A DNA stretch of 64,000 nt, taken from the NCBI GenBank assembly GCA_963837345.1, contig CAWIMX010000001.1, forward strand, positions 930,001 through 994,000. Reading direction: 5' to 3'. Under the pieces are notes generated by a model. The model was not told the origin of the DNA. It did no database searches and worked only from the letters and a program-made list of their open reading frames with translations. The position numbers and the translations under genes were made by a program. Positions 18,911 to 27,272 of the stretch are shown here, piece by piece; the stretch's first letter is position 1, and each line of letters opens with the position of its first letter. This DNA comes from CAWIMX01 sp963837345 (GTDB taxonomy: Bacteria > Acidobacteriota > Vicinamibacteria > Vicinamibacterales > CAVVIG01).

Positions 18911-18913
18911 GCG
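18872..18913 (-). repeat. Proximal att-like repeat, 5' half of tRNA-Ser
   Basis: 42 bases identical to 22408-22449. It starts at the anticodon loop (TTAGCAAAC) and runs three bases past the tRNA 5' end. Confidence 0.8.
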
Positions 18914-19309
18914 GACGCTAAGTGTACGTGAAATCAGGACTTCGCCGATCGACATTTTACACGAGCCAAGGCGGCAGTCTTTCAAACCGCCGCACTCTCT
19001 GAATTGGGCTGGAGAATCGGCTGATTTCGCAATGAAACCGCATGAAGTTTGGGCACACTCACGGAGAGACATCGACAAAACGGGGGGATGCTGATGGCGC
19101 GCGTTGTGCGTTATTGCGGCCCGGCCGGCATTGAAGACAGCAGCGCGATCGTGGCGACGTTGATCGAAGCCAAGCGTCGATAGACAGTCACGTCGCGGCC
19201 CAATTTCACAGAGCGGGCTCGTAGCCCCAACACGTCGAACGTCGCCATTTTGGTGACGATTGGTCGTACGTCATGGCTCGCTGTCTCTCTGGATCGAGGG
19301 ACAGGCGTG
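18914..19309. other. Gene-free start of the tRNA-Ser island
   Basis: Contains the tRNA-Ser promoter region (minus-strand TACACT at 18926-18921, ten bases before the tRNA). A minus-strand open frame crossing the tRNA here is an artefact of reading through the tRNA. A 29-codon frame at 19094-19183 resembles nothing I know. I see no other gene. Confidence 0.5.
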
Positions 19310-19624
19310 TCATGCTAAGTGGGTCTTGAAGAACGCGACAACGCGTCGGCGCGCGTCGTGGGCCGAAGGTTCGTGATAAGCGCTCATGGTGAGCGCGCCG
19401 AGAACCTTGAAGACGACCGGGACGCGGTCGCCGGCGCCTTCGTGGTCGTTCATGAAGGCGTGGCCGGCGTCCGGATACTCTTTGACGTCGTGCGGAACAC
19501 CCGCAGCGGCGAGCACGTGCTCGAGCCGCGCCGCATTGCCGCGATTTCCCCAATCCTTGGCCCCATAGCTCGCAACGATGGGACACGAGTGCGCTAGGTA
19601 GCCCTCGGTGTAGACATCTATCCT
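19310..19624 (-). pseudogene. Dienelactone-hydrolase-family protein, C-terminal half only
   Basis: The frame encodes the C-terminal 105 residues of an alpha/beta hydrolase of the DLH type: SCPIVASYGAKDWGNRGN with the catalytic-Asp strand, then PHDVKEYPDAGHAFMN with the catalytic His, and a final helix ending FFKTHLA. The nucleophile Cys/Ser half is missing. The break point coincides with the break of the SDR remnant on the other strand. So one deletion removed the 5' halves of two divergent genes and their shared promoter. Confidence 0.75.
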
Positions 19625-20158
19625 GGTGAATTGCGCCGGTGCCGGGCGTTGGCGACCCATACTCGAGACGCCAGCAGAAGAAGCGGCGGCCATGATGGCC
19701 GTGCCTTACCTGGCGGCGTTCAACCTGACGCGCGAGGTCCTCGGCGGCATGGCTATTCGTCATCGTGGCCACATCGTCAATGTGACGTCGGTCGCGTCGC
19801 GGCTCGCGTGGCCTGGCGCCGCGGCCTACACGGCGGCGCGATGGGCGATGGAGGGGTTTGACGGCCGTGCTTCGGGCGGATGTCTACGGCAGCGGTGTCG
19901 GCGTGACCCTGGCTATGTTTGGAACGGTGGACAGTCCGTACTGGGAGCACAACCCCGAAAGCCGCGAGCGCTTGCCGGCGTCCGCCGCCAGACAGCGGGC
20001 CCTCACGGTAGGAGACTGTGCCGCCGCGATCGTCCGGGGGATTGAGAAGGACCGGCGCTTCGTTACTCAAGCCGGCATTCTTTCGACTGCTGTTTCTAAT
20101 GAACGCACTCTTCCCTGGACGTGTGGAGGCGACGCTCTGTCGAGCGCGCCGGTCATGA
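19624..20158 (+). pseudogene. Short-chain dehydrogenase remnant, N-terminus lost and two frameshifts
   Basis: The reading begins abruptly at the NAG-equivalent motif (NCAGAGRWRP), continues through IVNVTSVASR and AAAYTAARWAMEG, shifts near 19858 (one extra T) to TAVLRADVYGSGVGVTLA and FGTVDSPYW. It shifts again near 20065 to LLKPAFFRLLFLMNALFPG and a stop at 20156-20158. The TGxxxGIG nucleotide-binding start is absent. The catalytic YxxxK appears as YTAAR. Non-functional. Loss of the N-terminus with two shifts indicates true decay, not assembly error. Confidence 0.75.
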
Positions 20159-20240
20159 AGACGAGGGCATTTTTTCCAGCCGTTACAGCTTGTGAGCGCC
20201 GGTCACGGCCGGGACGCCTTGGGACGTATGTCCGGTAAGC

Positions 20241-20615
20241 TCAACTTATCGATGCACGATCCATGTGTTTTTTCCAACCGGCAATGAGCGGAATGGCGAG
20301 AGTCAGCGCGTAATACAAATAGACGTCGGGCTTGTAATATCCGTCTGCGGGTTTGAACGCCTTCACGATGAACAAATAGTCGCCGCCGACGGCGATCAAC
20401 AGCCAAACGAGCCCCACGAGAGCGAAATACCGTAGCGTATCGCCCTTCACCTTCTTGAACGCGATCCACAGCGTGATCGCCGTGCCGAATGGCGTGATGA
20501 TCCAGCCGATAAGGCTCGCCGGCACGAAAGCGAACAGCATGATGCCCAGCGCGTAGCCGATGACCCAGAGGATAAGACCCCAGCCCAAGGCGTCCTTGAA
20601 GATGCGCCTGTTCAT
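20241..20615 (-). CDS. Four-helix integral membrane protein, unknown function
   Basis: 124 residues from ATG at 20615, chosen because it overlaps the stop of the upstream gene (ATGA). Hydrophobic segments: ALGWGLILWVIGYALGIMLF, SLIGWIITPFGTAITLWIA, YFALVGLVWLLIAVGGDYLF, and VYLYYALTLAIPLIAG. Short polar loops, no motif I recognise. It is translationally coupled to the cyclase-like protein, so the two probably act together at the membrane. Confidence 0.75.
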   Translation of the reverse strand: MNRRIFKDALGWGLILWVIGYALGIMLFAFVPASLIGWIITPFGTAITLWIAFKKVKGDTLRYFALVGLVWLLIAVGGDYLFIVKAFKPADGYYKPDVYLYYALTLAIPLIAGWKKHMDRASIS

Positions 20616-21568
20616 GCGCGGCCCTGATTCCACCACTTCAGCACTCGTAGCGCACGAAGCGTGTTCCAGCGGCTCGGCATACCGATGCGTTCAAGCTGGA
20701 AGTAGGTCCTCCCTTTGTACGAGGACTGCAGCGGCCAGCGGCCGTCTTCTCGCCGGCGAGTGCTGACAATGTCGATGGCCTCGGAGAGGCGAGGATCCCG
20801 CGGGGCATCGACGGACTGGAAATAATCGAGCGCGCGCAGAATGTCATAGTGCCAGCGCGGCGGGAACACGAAGCGCGTGAAGTCGGACTTGATGATGTTG
20901 CCGGTCCGGTGCGACCGGAAGAGACGGTGAACCAACAGGAACTCTCGACCTCGGCGTTGCGCAGCGCGCAATGCCTCCACGCCGCTTTCGAGATGCAGTT
21001 CGAGAAGGCGCAGCCCCTCGAGCACGCTGATCGTCGTGTGCATTGACGCGTGCGTGGCGCCGAGCGGACGCCGGCAGTTCCAGCCGCCGTCGGCCATCTG
21101 TTCCTTCAGTAGGTGTTTTGCGATCGTTTGCAGACGTGAATCGTTGTAACGGAAATAGGCCAGGATGGAAAGCACCATTCCGGTGATGCACGTCTCGCTA
21201 CGCCCCCGCCACCCGTAGTTGATGCCGCCATCGCTCTGGAGCCCGCGGTCCAGGAGGAGCTCGCACGCCTTGTGAGCTTGCCGATTGTTTGCCGCCAGGC
21301 CGAGGTCGCGTAGCAGCAGCATCGTGTAGGTCGTGGATGTCCATTTTGGCGAGTAGAGTCCGCCATCGGATGAGCGCCCATTCGCCCACGTGCCCTCGGC
21401 GTCCTGCTTAGCGAGCAAACGAGCGCCCCAACCGTGGCTCGCCACCTTGCGCCGTTCCTGCTCGACGGGGCGTTCCGATGCCCCAACGAGATCGCGGAAG
21501 GTCTGCCACCGGATGGCAGGATCCCCGTCAAGGAGCCACTGAATCGGGCCGTCAACCGGTTGCTTCAA
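20612..21568 (-). CDS. Squalene-cyclase/prenyltransferase-like alpha-alpha barrel protein
   Basis: 318 residues from TTG at 21568 (AGGAG five bases upstream); longer in-frame starts lack a ribosome site. The chain is built of helical repeats with QW-like signatures: QDAEGTWANG, SDGGINYGW, ADGGWNCRRP and EDGRWPLQSSYKG, as in terpenoid cyclases and related alpha-6/alpha-6 barrels. The DxDD protonating motif of squalene-hopene cyclases is not visible, and the length is half theirs. So it is more likely a binding or modified-function relative. Cargo of the tRNA-Ser island. Confidence 0.7.
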   Translation of the reverse strand: MKQPVDGPIQWLLDGDPAIRWQTFRDLVGASERPVEQERRKVASHGWGARLLAKQDAEGTWANGRSSDGGLYSPKWTSTTYTMLLLRDLGLAANNRQAHKACELLLDRGLQSDGGINYGWRGRSETCITGMVLSILAYFRYNDSRLQTIAKHLLKEQMADGGWNCRRPLGATHASMHTTISVLEGLRLLELHLESGVEALRAAQRRGREFLLVHRLFRSHRTGNIIKSDFTRFVFPPRWHYDILRALDYFQSVDAPRDPRLSEAIDIVSTRRREDGRWPLQSSYKGRTYFQLERIGMPSRWNTLRALRVLKWWNQGRA

Positions 21569-21675
21569 AGTCACTCCTGAGCCGCGACATCGATCGCTCG
21601 ACGGCTCGGGCAAAGCTGAGTCGCCTGCAGCAAACCTACATCACCTGAGCACGGTGCCTGCGGCGTGGGGTCGCG

Positions 21676-21942
21676 CTATACCTCTTTGAGCCGTCCTGAC
21701 GCGTACTTGTGCAGCAGACTCGCGATCAAGGTCTGATACGGCAACCCCTCCGCGAGCGCGCGTTTCTGGATCGCTTCCAGGTCCTTACTAGAAAGGCGGA
21801 TGTTCAGCCGCCGATCCTTGCGGAACGTCGCCTTGGCGTAGCGTGAGTACCGGACGCGGTCACGCTTGCCGCCCTTCGCCGACTTCCACTCGCCGCGCTC
21901 GACGGAGTCAAGCAACTCCTTCTCGTCACCATCAAGTTTCAT
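21676..21942 (-). CDS. Ribbon-helix-helix antitoxin of a BrnT-type module
   Basis: 88 residues. The acidic/basic N-terminus is followed by a CopG/Arc-like segment: RKDRRLNIRLSSKDLEAI then QKRALAEGLPYQTLIASLLH, where the strand binds DNA and the helices dimerise. It overlaps the toxin gene's original end, the order (toxin first, antitoxin second) typical of brnT-brnA. Expected to bind and neutralise the toxin and repress the operon. Confidence 0.8.
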   Translation of the reverse strand: MKLDGDEKELLDSVERGEWKSAKGGKRDRVRYSRYAKATFRKDRRLNIRLSSKDLEAIQKRALAEGLPYQTLIASLLHKYASGRLKEV

Positions 21943-22223
21943 TGTCCGACTCCTCGCCCAAGTACTGCTTCGTCGCCTTCCGGCTCGGGATGATCGTCTT
22001 CAGGAAGACCGTGTGCTCGTCCTCCACGAACGGCACTAAGTACCACGCAGCCCTCGCGCTTGACGACGAAGATGCGCTGCCCGGCGTAACGGCTACGGTT
22101 CGGATGTTCCAGGATATCGAGCAGGTCGCCGCGCTCGATGTGGAAGACGATGTCCTCGAACCCGATGCCGCGCTCCGCCCTGAGCTTCGCGTTCTTCGCG
22201 TCGTCCCAGTCGAAGTACTTCAC
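21932..22223 (-). pseudogene. BrnT-type toxin, one-base frameshift
   Basis: The first frame gives FDWDDAKNAKLRAERGIGF, then VFHIERGDLLDILEHPNRSR and IFVVKREG, typical of the BrnT ribonuclease toxin. Near 22041-22050 the frame slips by one. After correction it continues WYLVPFVEDEHTVFLKTIIP, SRKATKQYLGEES and stops at 21932, inside the antitoxin gene. As sequenced, the C-terminal third is nonsense, so the toxin is probably inactive while its antitoxin is intact. Confidence 0.8.
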
Positions 22224-22351
22224 CGAACTCTAGGGTATCACGATGTGTGCTTGATAGGCACACGTTGGCGTCGGCTCCAGTGTGCCCGCCAGTGTGCCCA
22301 AACTCCGTCCGACGACCGTCAAACGGCAGCCAACGCCAACCAACGAATCAA

Positions 22352-22389
22352 CGAAAAATGGGCCTGAAATCGTGAATCTTAGGCCCATT
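22352..22389 (-). terminator. Intrinsic terminator, minus strand
   Basis: Perfect 9-bp inverted repeat AATGGGCCT/AGGCCCATT (22357-22365 and 22381-22389) with a 15-base loop. On the minus strand the stem is followed by TTTTTCG. It would stop transcription coming from the orphan tRNA promoter at 22457-22462. Confidence 0.55.
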
Positions 22390-22407
22390 CTGGAATCTCT
22401 GGCGACC

Positions 22408-22449
22408 TTAGCAAACCGCCGCCTTCAGCCTCTCGGCCACCTCACCGCG
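22408..22449 (-). repeat. Distal att-like repeat: orphan 5' half of tRNA-Ser
   Basis: 42 bases identical to 18872-18913. It retains a minus-strand -10 box (TATACT, 22462 to 22457) ten bases before the tRNA 5' end, and a GC-rich discriminator, as expected for the original tRNA-Ser promoter left behind by integration. Confidence 0.8.
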
Positions 22450-22492
22450 CGGGGAGAGTATACGTCACGGGCGCGGTAGATTCCGAGGCTGG

Positions 22493-22690
22493 GCCGCTAA
22501 CCGAAGCGTGCCCGGACGCGGCGTGCGCCTGCAGCCGGGCCAGCACCCGCACATTCATCGCGCGGGTCCGCCGCCGGTACCGCCACGTGGCCGTGCGTAG
22601 CCCGACGATCGACAGGCTCGTCGTGGGGCTAGCCTTTTTTGCGACGGCCGCCTTGAGCGCCTGGATGTCGAACTGCTCGGCCACGATGCG
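22493..22690 (-). pseudogene. IS3-family transposase scrap (OrfA end fused to OrfB start)
   Basis: A minus-strand frame reads RRIVAEQFDIQALKAAVAKK, the C-terminal helix of an IS3 OrfA. It is followed directly by SLSIVGLRTATWRYRRRTRA and MNVRVLARLQAHAASG, the start of an OrfB of the kind 'ACRIVGLRxATWRYRRR…LLARL'. The DDE core is gone. It lies just outside the distal att repeat. Confidence 0.55.
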
Positions 22691-22704
22691 TCGCCGCCGG
22701 CGCC

Positions 22705-23334
22705 CTATTGCGAAATCGCTGGCTTCGCAGCCGTCGACCCGTCCCCATATTCCGGAACGTTCCGCTGGTAGACGCGCCAAAGATGGCGCACCCCGGTGAC
22801 ATGCTCCGTCCCGTCGGCGCCAACCTCTTTGGTGACGGGGTTTCTCCCCAATATTTTGGCCACTTCGGAGCGATCGGCAATCAAGACCGCCGTCATCTCG
22901 TAGATCTTGCCGCCGATCTTCATGCGCACCCGCGGGTCGCGCACGACGTTGGTCCACCACGCCTTGGAATACGGGAATTCCTTTTCGAGTCTGAAATCCT
23001 GCTCGCTGCCGCCAATGTACAGTTGGCCATCTCGAACTGTCGGGAGGATGGTGACCGAGTGAGGGATGCCGTACCAGGTCCGAGTCTCGAGCATCATCGT
23101 ATTCTTGCGAATCGGGTCATTGACCTGGTTGACCCAGTCCCAACTCGCCACGGGCTCGCGCACGACTTCCCCCTTCAGCCACAAACCCGGCCAGGTCGTC
23201 CTGCCGCTCGCGACAAACTCTTCGCTGCTCGGATCAACATAGGGGGGCTCCAGGCCGGTCACGCGCAGTGTCACGAGCGCGACGAAGACGAGGCCTGCGA
23301 CGACCAGTACGCCAATTTTGATTGCTCGCATCAT
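22705..23334 (-). CDS. Membrane-anchored protein, possible split-barrel (PNPOx/F420-type) fold
   Basis: 209 residues. One N-terminal membrane helix (IGVLVVAGLVFVALVTL), then an extracytoplasmic domain. The pattern PGLWLKGEVVREPVASWDW, SVTILPTVRDGQLYIGG and WWTNVVRDPRVRMKIGGKIY resembles the split beta-barrel of pyridoxamine-oxidase-like and F420-binding proteins ('NPRVxxxIGG'). A paralogue with the same layout lies at 30831-31397 beside fbiC. The fold assignment is inference. No catalytic residue can be named. Confidence 0.6.
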   Translation of the reverse strand: MMRAIKIGVLVVAGLVFVALVTLRVTGLEPPYVDPSSEEFVASGRTTWPGLWLKGEVVREPVASWDWVNQVNDPIRKNTMMLETRTWYGIPHSVTILPTVRDGQLYIGGSEQDFRLEKEFPYSKAWWTNVVRDPRVRMKIGGKIYEMTAVLIADRSEVAKILGRNPVTKEVGADGTEHVTGVRHLWRVYQRNVPEYGDGSTAAKPAISQ

Positions 23335-23451
23335 CGTGGTCCTCCCGGCGTGTCTGCAACCTACCCATCATAGTTCCCGGACTCGAGGACGTCCGACAGC
23401 TCGGCGCCAGGTCGAGCTACCCGGTCGCGACGTGCGATCGTGGCCGGAACG

Positions 23452-25587
23452 TCACCGCCTCGCCGGCGCGATCCTCACTAGCCGATCGAGACGACCGAGG
23501 TTGTCCCGCGCATCGCTGAACGACGGATCGACGAGGAGCGCCCGCTCGAATGCCTGTCGCGCCTCGTCGTACCGTCCGAGCACTGCGAGGATGCGGCCGA
23601 GCAGATCGAAGCTCGCCGGACTGGTCCCGTCGAGCGCGACCGCCCGCTCCGCGTGCGGCAGCGCCTCGTCCGGCCTTCTGGCGTCGTAGAGAGCCCGCGC
23701 CAGATTGACCTGCGAAGCGACGTGCGCCGGGTTCTCCTCGACGTTGCGCGTGAACTGGGCGATGGCATCGTCCGGCTTGCCGGTGGCGACGAGCGCGACG
23801 GCCAGATTTGAGCGGGCGTCGATGTCGTTCGGCGTGCTCTCGAGATACGTGCGATAGGCGACAATGGCTTCGTCGAACAGCTCGCTCGAGAAGAGCGCCT
23901 GGGCGAGCGCACGCTGAGCGTTCGGATCCCGCGGCCGCATGCGGAGCACCGTGCGAAACTGGGCGATCGCCTCGGGCCAGCGCTGCTGGCTCGCCAGGAT
24001 CTGTCCGAGCATCATTCGTGCAGGCACCACTTCAGCCAGCACCGGCTGTGCCCGCACGAACGCGTCGAGTTCCTGGAACGCCTTCTCATAGTCACCTCGA
24101 TTGAAGTACACCGTACCGATGCTGTACTGCGCCGTCGGGGAGTCGGCGATGGCGTCCCGCAGGAACGGAATGGCGTCGTCGGTCCGCCCCTCCAGCAGAA
24201 GCGCCTCACCCATCATATGTGAGGCATAGCCGGTTGGGCGTCGATCGAGGACCGTCTGCGCCAGACGTCCTGGGCTCGAGAACTCCGCGTTCCGGACGAC
24301 GGTCAGGAAGCCGAGCCCAGCGACGGCCGCGGCGATCACCGCCGCAGGCACCATTCGCGAGCCCCCGCCCGTGCCGATCGCTGCCGCGTCAGTGGCACGC
24401 TGCGCCGTAGCAACCTCACGCCTGGCTGCCCGCCATCTGGCCGCAAGGACGCCAACCGTCCACACGCTCAGCGCGAGCACTGCCACCAGAGGCACGTACA
24501 TCCGCCGCTCGGCGCCCACTTCGGTGGAAATGGGCACGATGCTCGATGCAGGCGCGAGCGTGATGAAGAACCAGGCACCCAGCACCCCCGGCACGCAGCG
24601 CCTCCGGAGGGCGACCACCGTCGCGATGCCGGCGGCCGCGAGCACTATCGCGGCCATCCAGACGTCACCGAATCCGATGGCTCGAGGCGGTCCGTACAGG
24701 GCGACGAGATCCCGCGGCCAGACGGCGCGTCGCAGGTACCCGAGAATCAGCGGCGCCTGATTCAGCAGATACGTCCACGGGTTGACGCCCGTCGAGAACC
24801 CGGCGGAACGCGCGCGTGGCCCTCCCCAATTGAGGGCCAGCAGCACGAGCCACGTGCTGGCCAGGAGTCCGTAGAACGTCCGCCGCGCACGAAAAGCCTG
24901 GCCGACGCCCGCCTGGATCAACCAGCCATCGCACAGCAGGACGAGTACGGGGGCGACGACCATCGACTCCTTGCAGGCCATGCCCAGCGCGCAGGTGGCC
25001 ACGGCCAACGCCTGCCACCGGCGCGGCATCGACGAAGCGTGCGCGCGTCCGCTCAGGTACAGCGTCGCGAAGAGTGCCAGCGCCATCAGGGCTTCGGTGC
25101 GCTGGGTCACGTAGTTGATCACGTCGCTGTTGAGCGGATGCACGACCCAGAGGAGCGCGACGGCAAACGACACGTTCTGGACGGCACCAGCCGAGACGAT
25201 GGGGGGCTTGGACACGTCGAGCGTGCGTCGAATGACGCCCATCAGTACGAGGGCGCACGCGAGGTGAATCGCCAGATTCGTGGCGTGGTACCCACGCGTC
25301 GCGAAACCCGACAGGGCGTAGTTGACCGCGAGAGTAGCGTTGACGAGTGGACGACCGGCCATCGCGGTCTGGCGTGGCGGCGCCAGTGTCGCGAGACTCA
25401 GGTGCCGGATGGTCGGGTTTTCGACGACGGTGACACGATCGTCGAGCACGAAGGGATTGCTCAGGCTGTTCCAGTAACAGACGAGCCCGGCCGCGACGAT
25501 GATTGCCGCTCGCAGCCACACGGCGCGACTCCGGGATACAGGGGCGGCAACGCGCGTGTGGTGCCGCTTGGCACGCGCTCTCTTCAC
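23452..25587 (-). CDS. TMTC-like membrane glycosyltransferase with TPR domain
   Basis: About 711 residues from GTG at 25587 (AGGAG ten bases upstream; TTG at 25617 also possible). The N-terminal half has about ten membrane helices with a GT-C-type first loop (SLSNPFVLDDRVTVVENP, with the DD/DE-like motif) and NDVIN/NYVTQRTEAL segments. The C-terminal 280 residues are tetratricopeptide repeats (GRTDDAIPFLRDAIADSP, RWPEAIAQFRTVLRMRP, ELFDEAIVAYRTYL and others). This matches the TMTC/O-mannosyltransferase-like family, which uses polyprenyl-phosphate sugars to modify exported proteins. The acceptor is unknown. Confidence 0.85.
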   Translation of the reverse strand: MKRARAKRHHTRVAAPVSRSRAVWLRAAIIVAAGLVCYWNSLSNPFVLDDRVTVVENPTIRHLSLATLAPPRQTAMAGRPLVNATLAVNYALSGFATRGYHATNLAIHLACALVLMGVIRRTLDVSKPPIVSAGAVQNVSFAVALLWVVHPLNSDVINYVTQRTEALMALALFATLYLSGRAHASSMPRRWQALAVATCALGMACKESMVVAPVLVLLCDGWLIQAGVGQAFRARRTFYGLLASTWLVLLALNWGGPRARSAGFSTGVNPWTYLLNQAPLILGYLRRAVWPRDLVALYGPPRAIGFGDVWMAAIVLAAAGIATVVALRRRCVPGVLGAWFFITLAPASSIVPISTEVGAERRMYVPLVAVLALSVWTVGVLAARWRAARREVATAQRATDAAAIGTGGGSRMVPAAVIAAAVAGLGFLTVVRNAEFSSPGRLAQTVLDRRPTGYASHMMGEALLLEGRTDDAIPFLRDAIADSPTAQYSIGTVYFNRGDYEKAFQELDAFVRAQPVLAEVVPARMMLGQILASQQRWPEAIAQFRTVLRMRPRDPNAQRALAQALFSSELFDEAIVAYRTYLESTPNDIDARSNLAVALVATGKPDDAIAQFTRNVEENPAHVASQVNLARALYDARRPDEALPHAERAVALDGTSPASFDLLGRILAVLGRYDEARQAFERALLVDPSFSDARDNLGRLDRLVRIAPARR

Positions 25588-25740
25588 CGTGTGGCCACTC
25601 CTTCCGGCGGACGCCAATCGTGCTCGCGGCCGGACACGTCACCGGTGGATCATTGTAGCCGACCGAGGATCGCCTCCAGCCCGCCGCGTTGTCGATGAGA
25701 GTCGTCCCCACGACCCGAGTCTCACGCCGGCCCCGGACAC

Positions 25741-26310
25741 TCAGCCGTCGCCCCTTTCCGCCGAGCCGGCGGACACGCCATGCCGCAGCGGCGCGAGGGC
25801 GCGGTCGATGATGGACAGCACCGTCGACGCAGCCAGCGCATAGCCGAGGACGTTGACCGTCCCGGTCAGCAGCGTGGCGAGGGCCTCGAAAAGCGGGAGC
25901 CGCGCGGCGGCACCCACCACGAGCGGCACGAAATAGAAGATGCCGTTCCAGCGGCCGATCGCGCTCATCCGCAGCGCCTTCTGCCGGTACAGCAGGTACG
26001 AATCCAGCGCGTACTGGCCAAACGCAACAACGATGAGGACGGGCAGGATCGGCGTGACGAGACCAGACCACGCGGCGCCGGCCAGGCCCGTCGTCACGAA
26101 CAGGCAATCCGTGAGGTGGTCGAAGAGCTGGCCTCCGGCCGAGGCGGTACCTGCCAGGCGGGCGACCCTGCCGTCCGCGTAGTCGGTCGCGATCGCGGCC
26201 CACACGAGGACGAACAGCACCCAGGGTCCGACGAGGTCCTGGCGCGCGAACGTCAGGGCGACCGGCACGGCGAGCAGCAGTCGCGTCGCGGTGAGCGCGT
26301 TGGCCGTCAT
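25741..26310 (-). CDS. CDP-alcohol phosphatidyltransferase family protein
   Basis: 189 residues, about six membrane helices. The signature D-x2-D-G-x2-A-R-x8-G-x3-D-x3-D is complete: DYADGRVARLAGTASAGGQL then FDHLTD. Such enzymes transfer a phosphoalcohol from CDP-diacylglycerol or a CDP-alcohol to an acceptor, producing phospholipid or a phosphodiester lipid. The start ATG overlaps the stop of the gene upstream by four bases, so it is the last gene of a tight three-gene operon with a flippase-like protein and an NAD(P)-binding protein. Confidence 0.9.
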   Translation of the reverse strand: MTANALTATRLLLAVPVALTFARQDLVGPWVLFVLVWAAIATDYADGRVARLAGTASAGGQLFDHLTDCLFVTTGLAGAAWSGLVTPILPVLIVVAFGQYALDSYLLYRQKALRMSAIGRWNGIFYFVPLVVGAAARLPLFEALATLLTGTVNVLGYALAASTVLSIIDRALAPLRHGVSAGSAERGDG

Positions 26311-27272
26311 CGCCTCAACAGCTCGCGCTGCACGCGGGAGTAGAACGCGATCCCGATCAGCGCGTTGAACAGGATGAAGAAGTTGTGCTGCACGAAGCCG
26401 AACGCGGCCATCCGGCCCTCGGCCTCGGGAAAGAGAATGACCCACAAGGCGATCGCAGCCGCGCGCATCGGAGTGGGGACCGCCGCCGCGAAGAAGATGA
26501 CCGGCAGGTATCCGAGCAGCGTCAGGAACGACGCCTCGACGCCGAAGAGGTGGAGCGCCACCGTATATACGACGACCGCAATGAGCAGCGCCGGTGAACG
26601 CAGCAGGAAGAACATCGCGTAGTGGCCGAGCGTGGCGTGCCGGAAGGCATACAGGAACTGCCGGTTGCGGAACTGGTGGTTGGGCAGCAGCGTTCCCCGA
26701 AAATAGAGCACCCACACGACGAACAGCACGGCGCCGGCCAGCGCGAGATACGGAATCAGCCTGAAGACCTCGGGGAGCGCGTCGCGGCTCACGACGAAGC
26801 CAATCGTGGCCCAGGTCAGCAGATAGAACATCTCGCAGAACATGAGGAACAGCATCACCGACGCCACTTCCCAGCCGGGCACCTGGTCGCGCCGATTCAG
26901 ATACAGCGCCATCGCGCCCTTGCCCACCTGCTCGTTGAAGACGGAGAGGATGTAGGCGCTCGCCCGGATTGGCAGGATGTCGCGATAGCGGATCGGCTTG
27001 ATGAACCAGGTCAGCGCGCGCGTCACGACCAGCGTGTCGATGAGGAAATAGGCGCCCGAGTAGGCCATCATCAGCGCCAGCCACCACCCCCACCGCACGG
27101 TGGCGAAGGCCTGGGCCATGTAGGCCACGAGGGTCATCCCCTCGCGAGCCGCGGCGCCGTTCAGCCGCCAGTACAAGTAACCGAAGCAGCCGGCGGCGAC
27201 GAGCAGGAGGATGACACGCCCCGGCGCACTCGACCGGGGGGAGACCGGACGTGCCTGATTGGTGTCAGTCAT
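26307..27272 (-). CDS. Polytopic membrane protein of the LPG-synthase/flippase-like (UPF0104) type
   Basis: 321 residues from ATG at 27272. About eight membrane helices; segments YILSVFNEQVGKGAMALYL and PVIFFAAAVPTPMRAAAIAL resemble the lysyl-phosphatidylglycerol synthetase membrane domain family, many members of which move or modify lipids. It overlaps the preceding gene by eight bases and the following by four (ATGA). With the neighbouring CDP-alcohol transferase it may make or export a lipid. Specific substrate unknown. Confidence 0.7.
   Translation of the reverse strand: MTDTNQARPVSPRSSAPGRVILLLVAAGCFGYLYWRLNGAAAREGMTLVAYMAQAFATVRWGWWLALMMAYSGAYFLIDTLVVTRALTWFIKPIRYRDILPIRASAYILSVFNEQVGKGAMALYLNRRDQVPGWEVASVMLFLMFCEMFYLLTWATIGFVVSRDALPEVFRLIPYLALAGAVLFVVWVLYFRGTLLPNHQFRNRQFLYAFRHATLGHYAMFFLLRSPALLIAVVVYTVALHLFGVEASFLTLLGYLPVIFFAAAVPTPMRAAAIALWVILFPEAEGRMAAFGFVQHNFFILFNALIGIAFYSRVQRELLRR

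Larger units (their letters stand above)
18872..22449. mobile_element. Decayed genomic island integrated in tRNA-Ser(GCT)
   Basis: A 42-base perfect direct repeat bounds the island: 18872-18913, inside the tRNA gene (anticodon loop to 5' end), and 22408-22449, an orphan copy. Both copies are followed at the same 10-base spacing by a -10-like box (TACACT and TATACT). This suggests the far copy carries the original tRNA promoter and the island supplied a new 5' half and promoter. Contents: two broken genes back to back, a cyclase-like protein, a 4-TM protein, a frameshifted BrnT toxin and its antitoxin. No integrase survives. Confidence 0.75.

Noticed and set aside
18872..19078. Minus-strand open frame ending in RGEVAERLKAAVC
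   Set aside because: The last residues are a translation of the tRNA-Ser gene itself; a well-known artefact.
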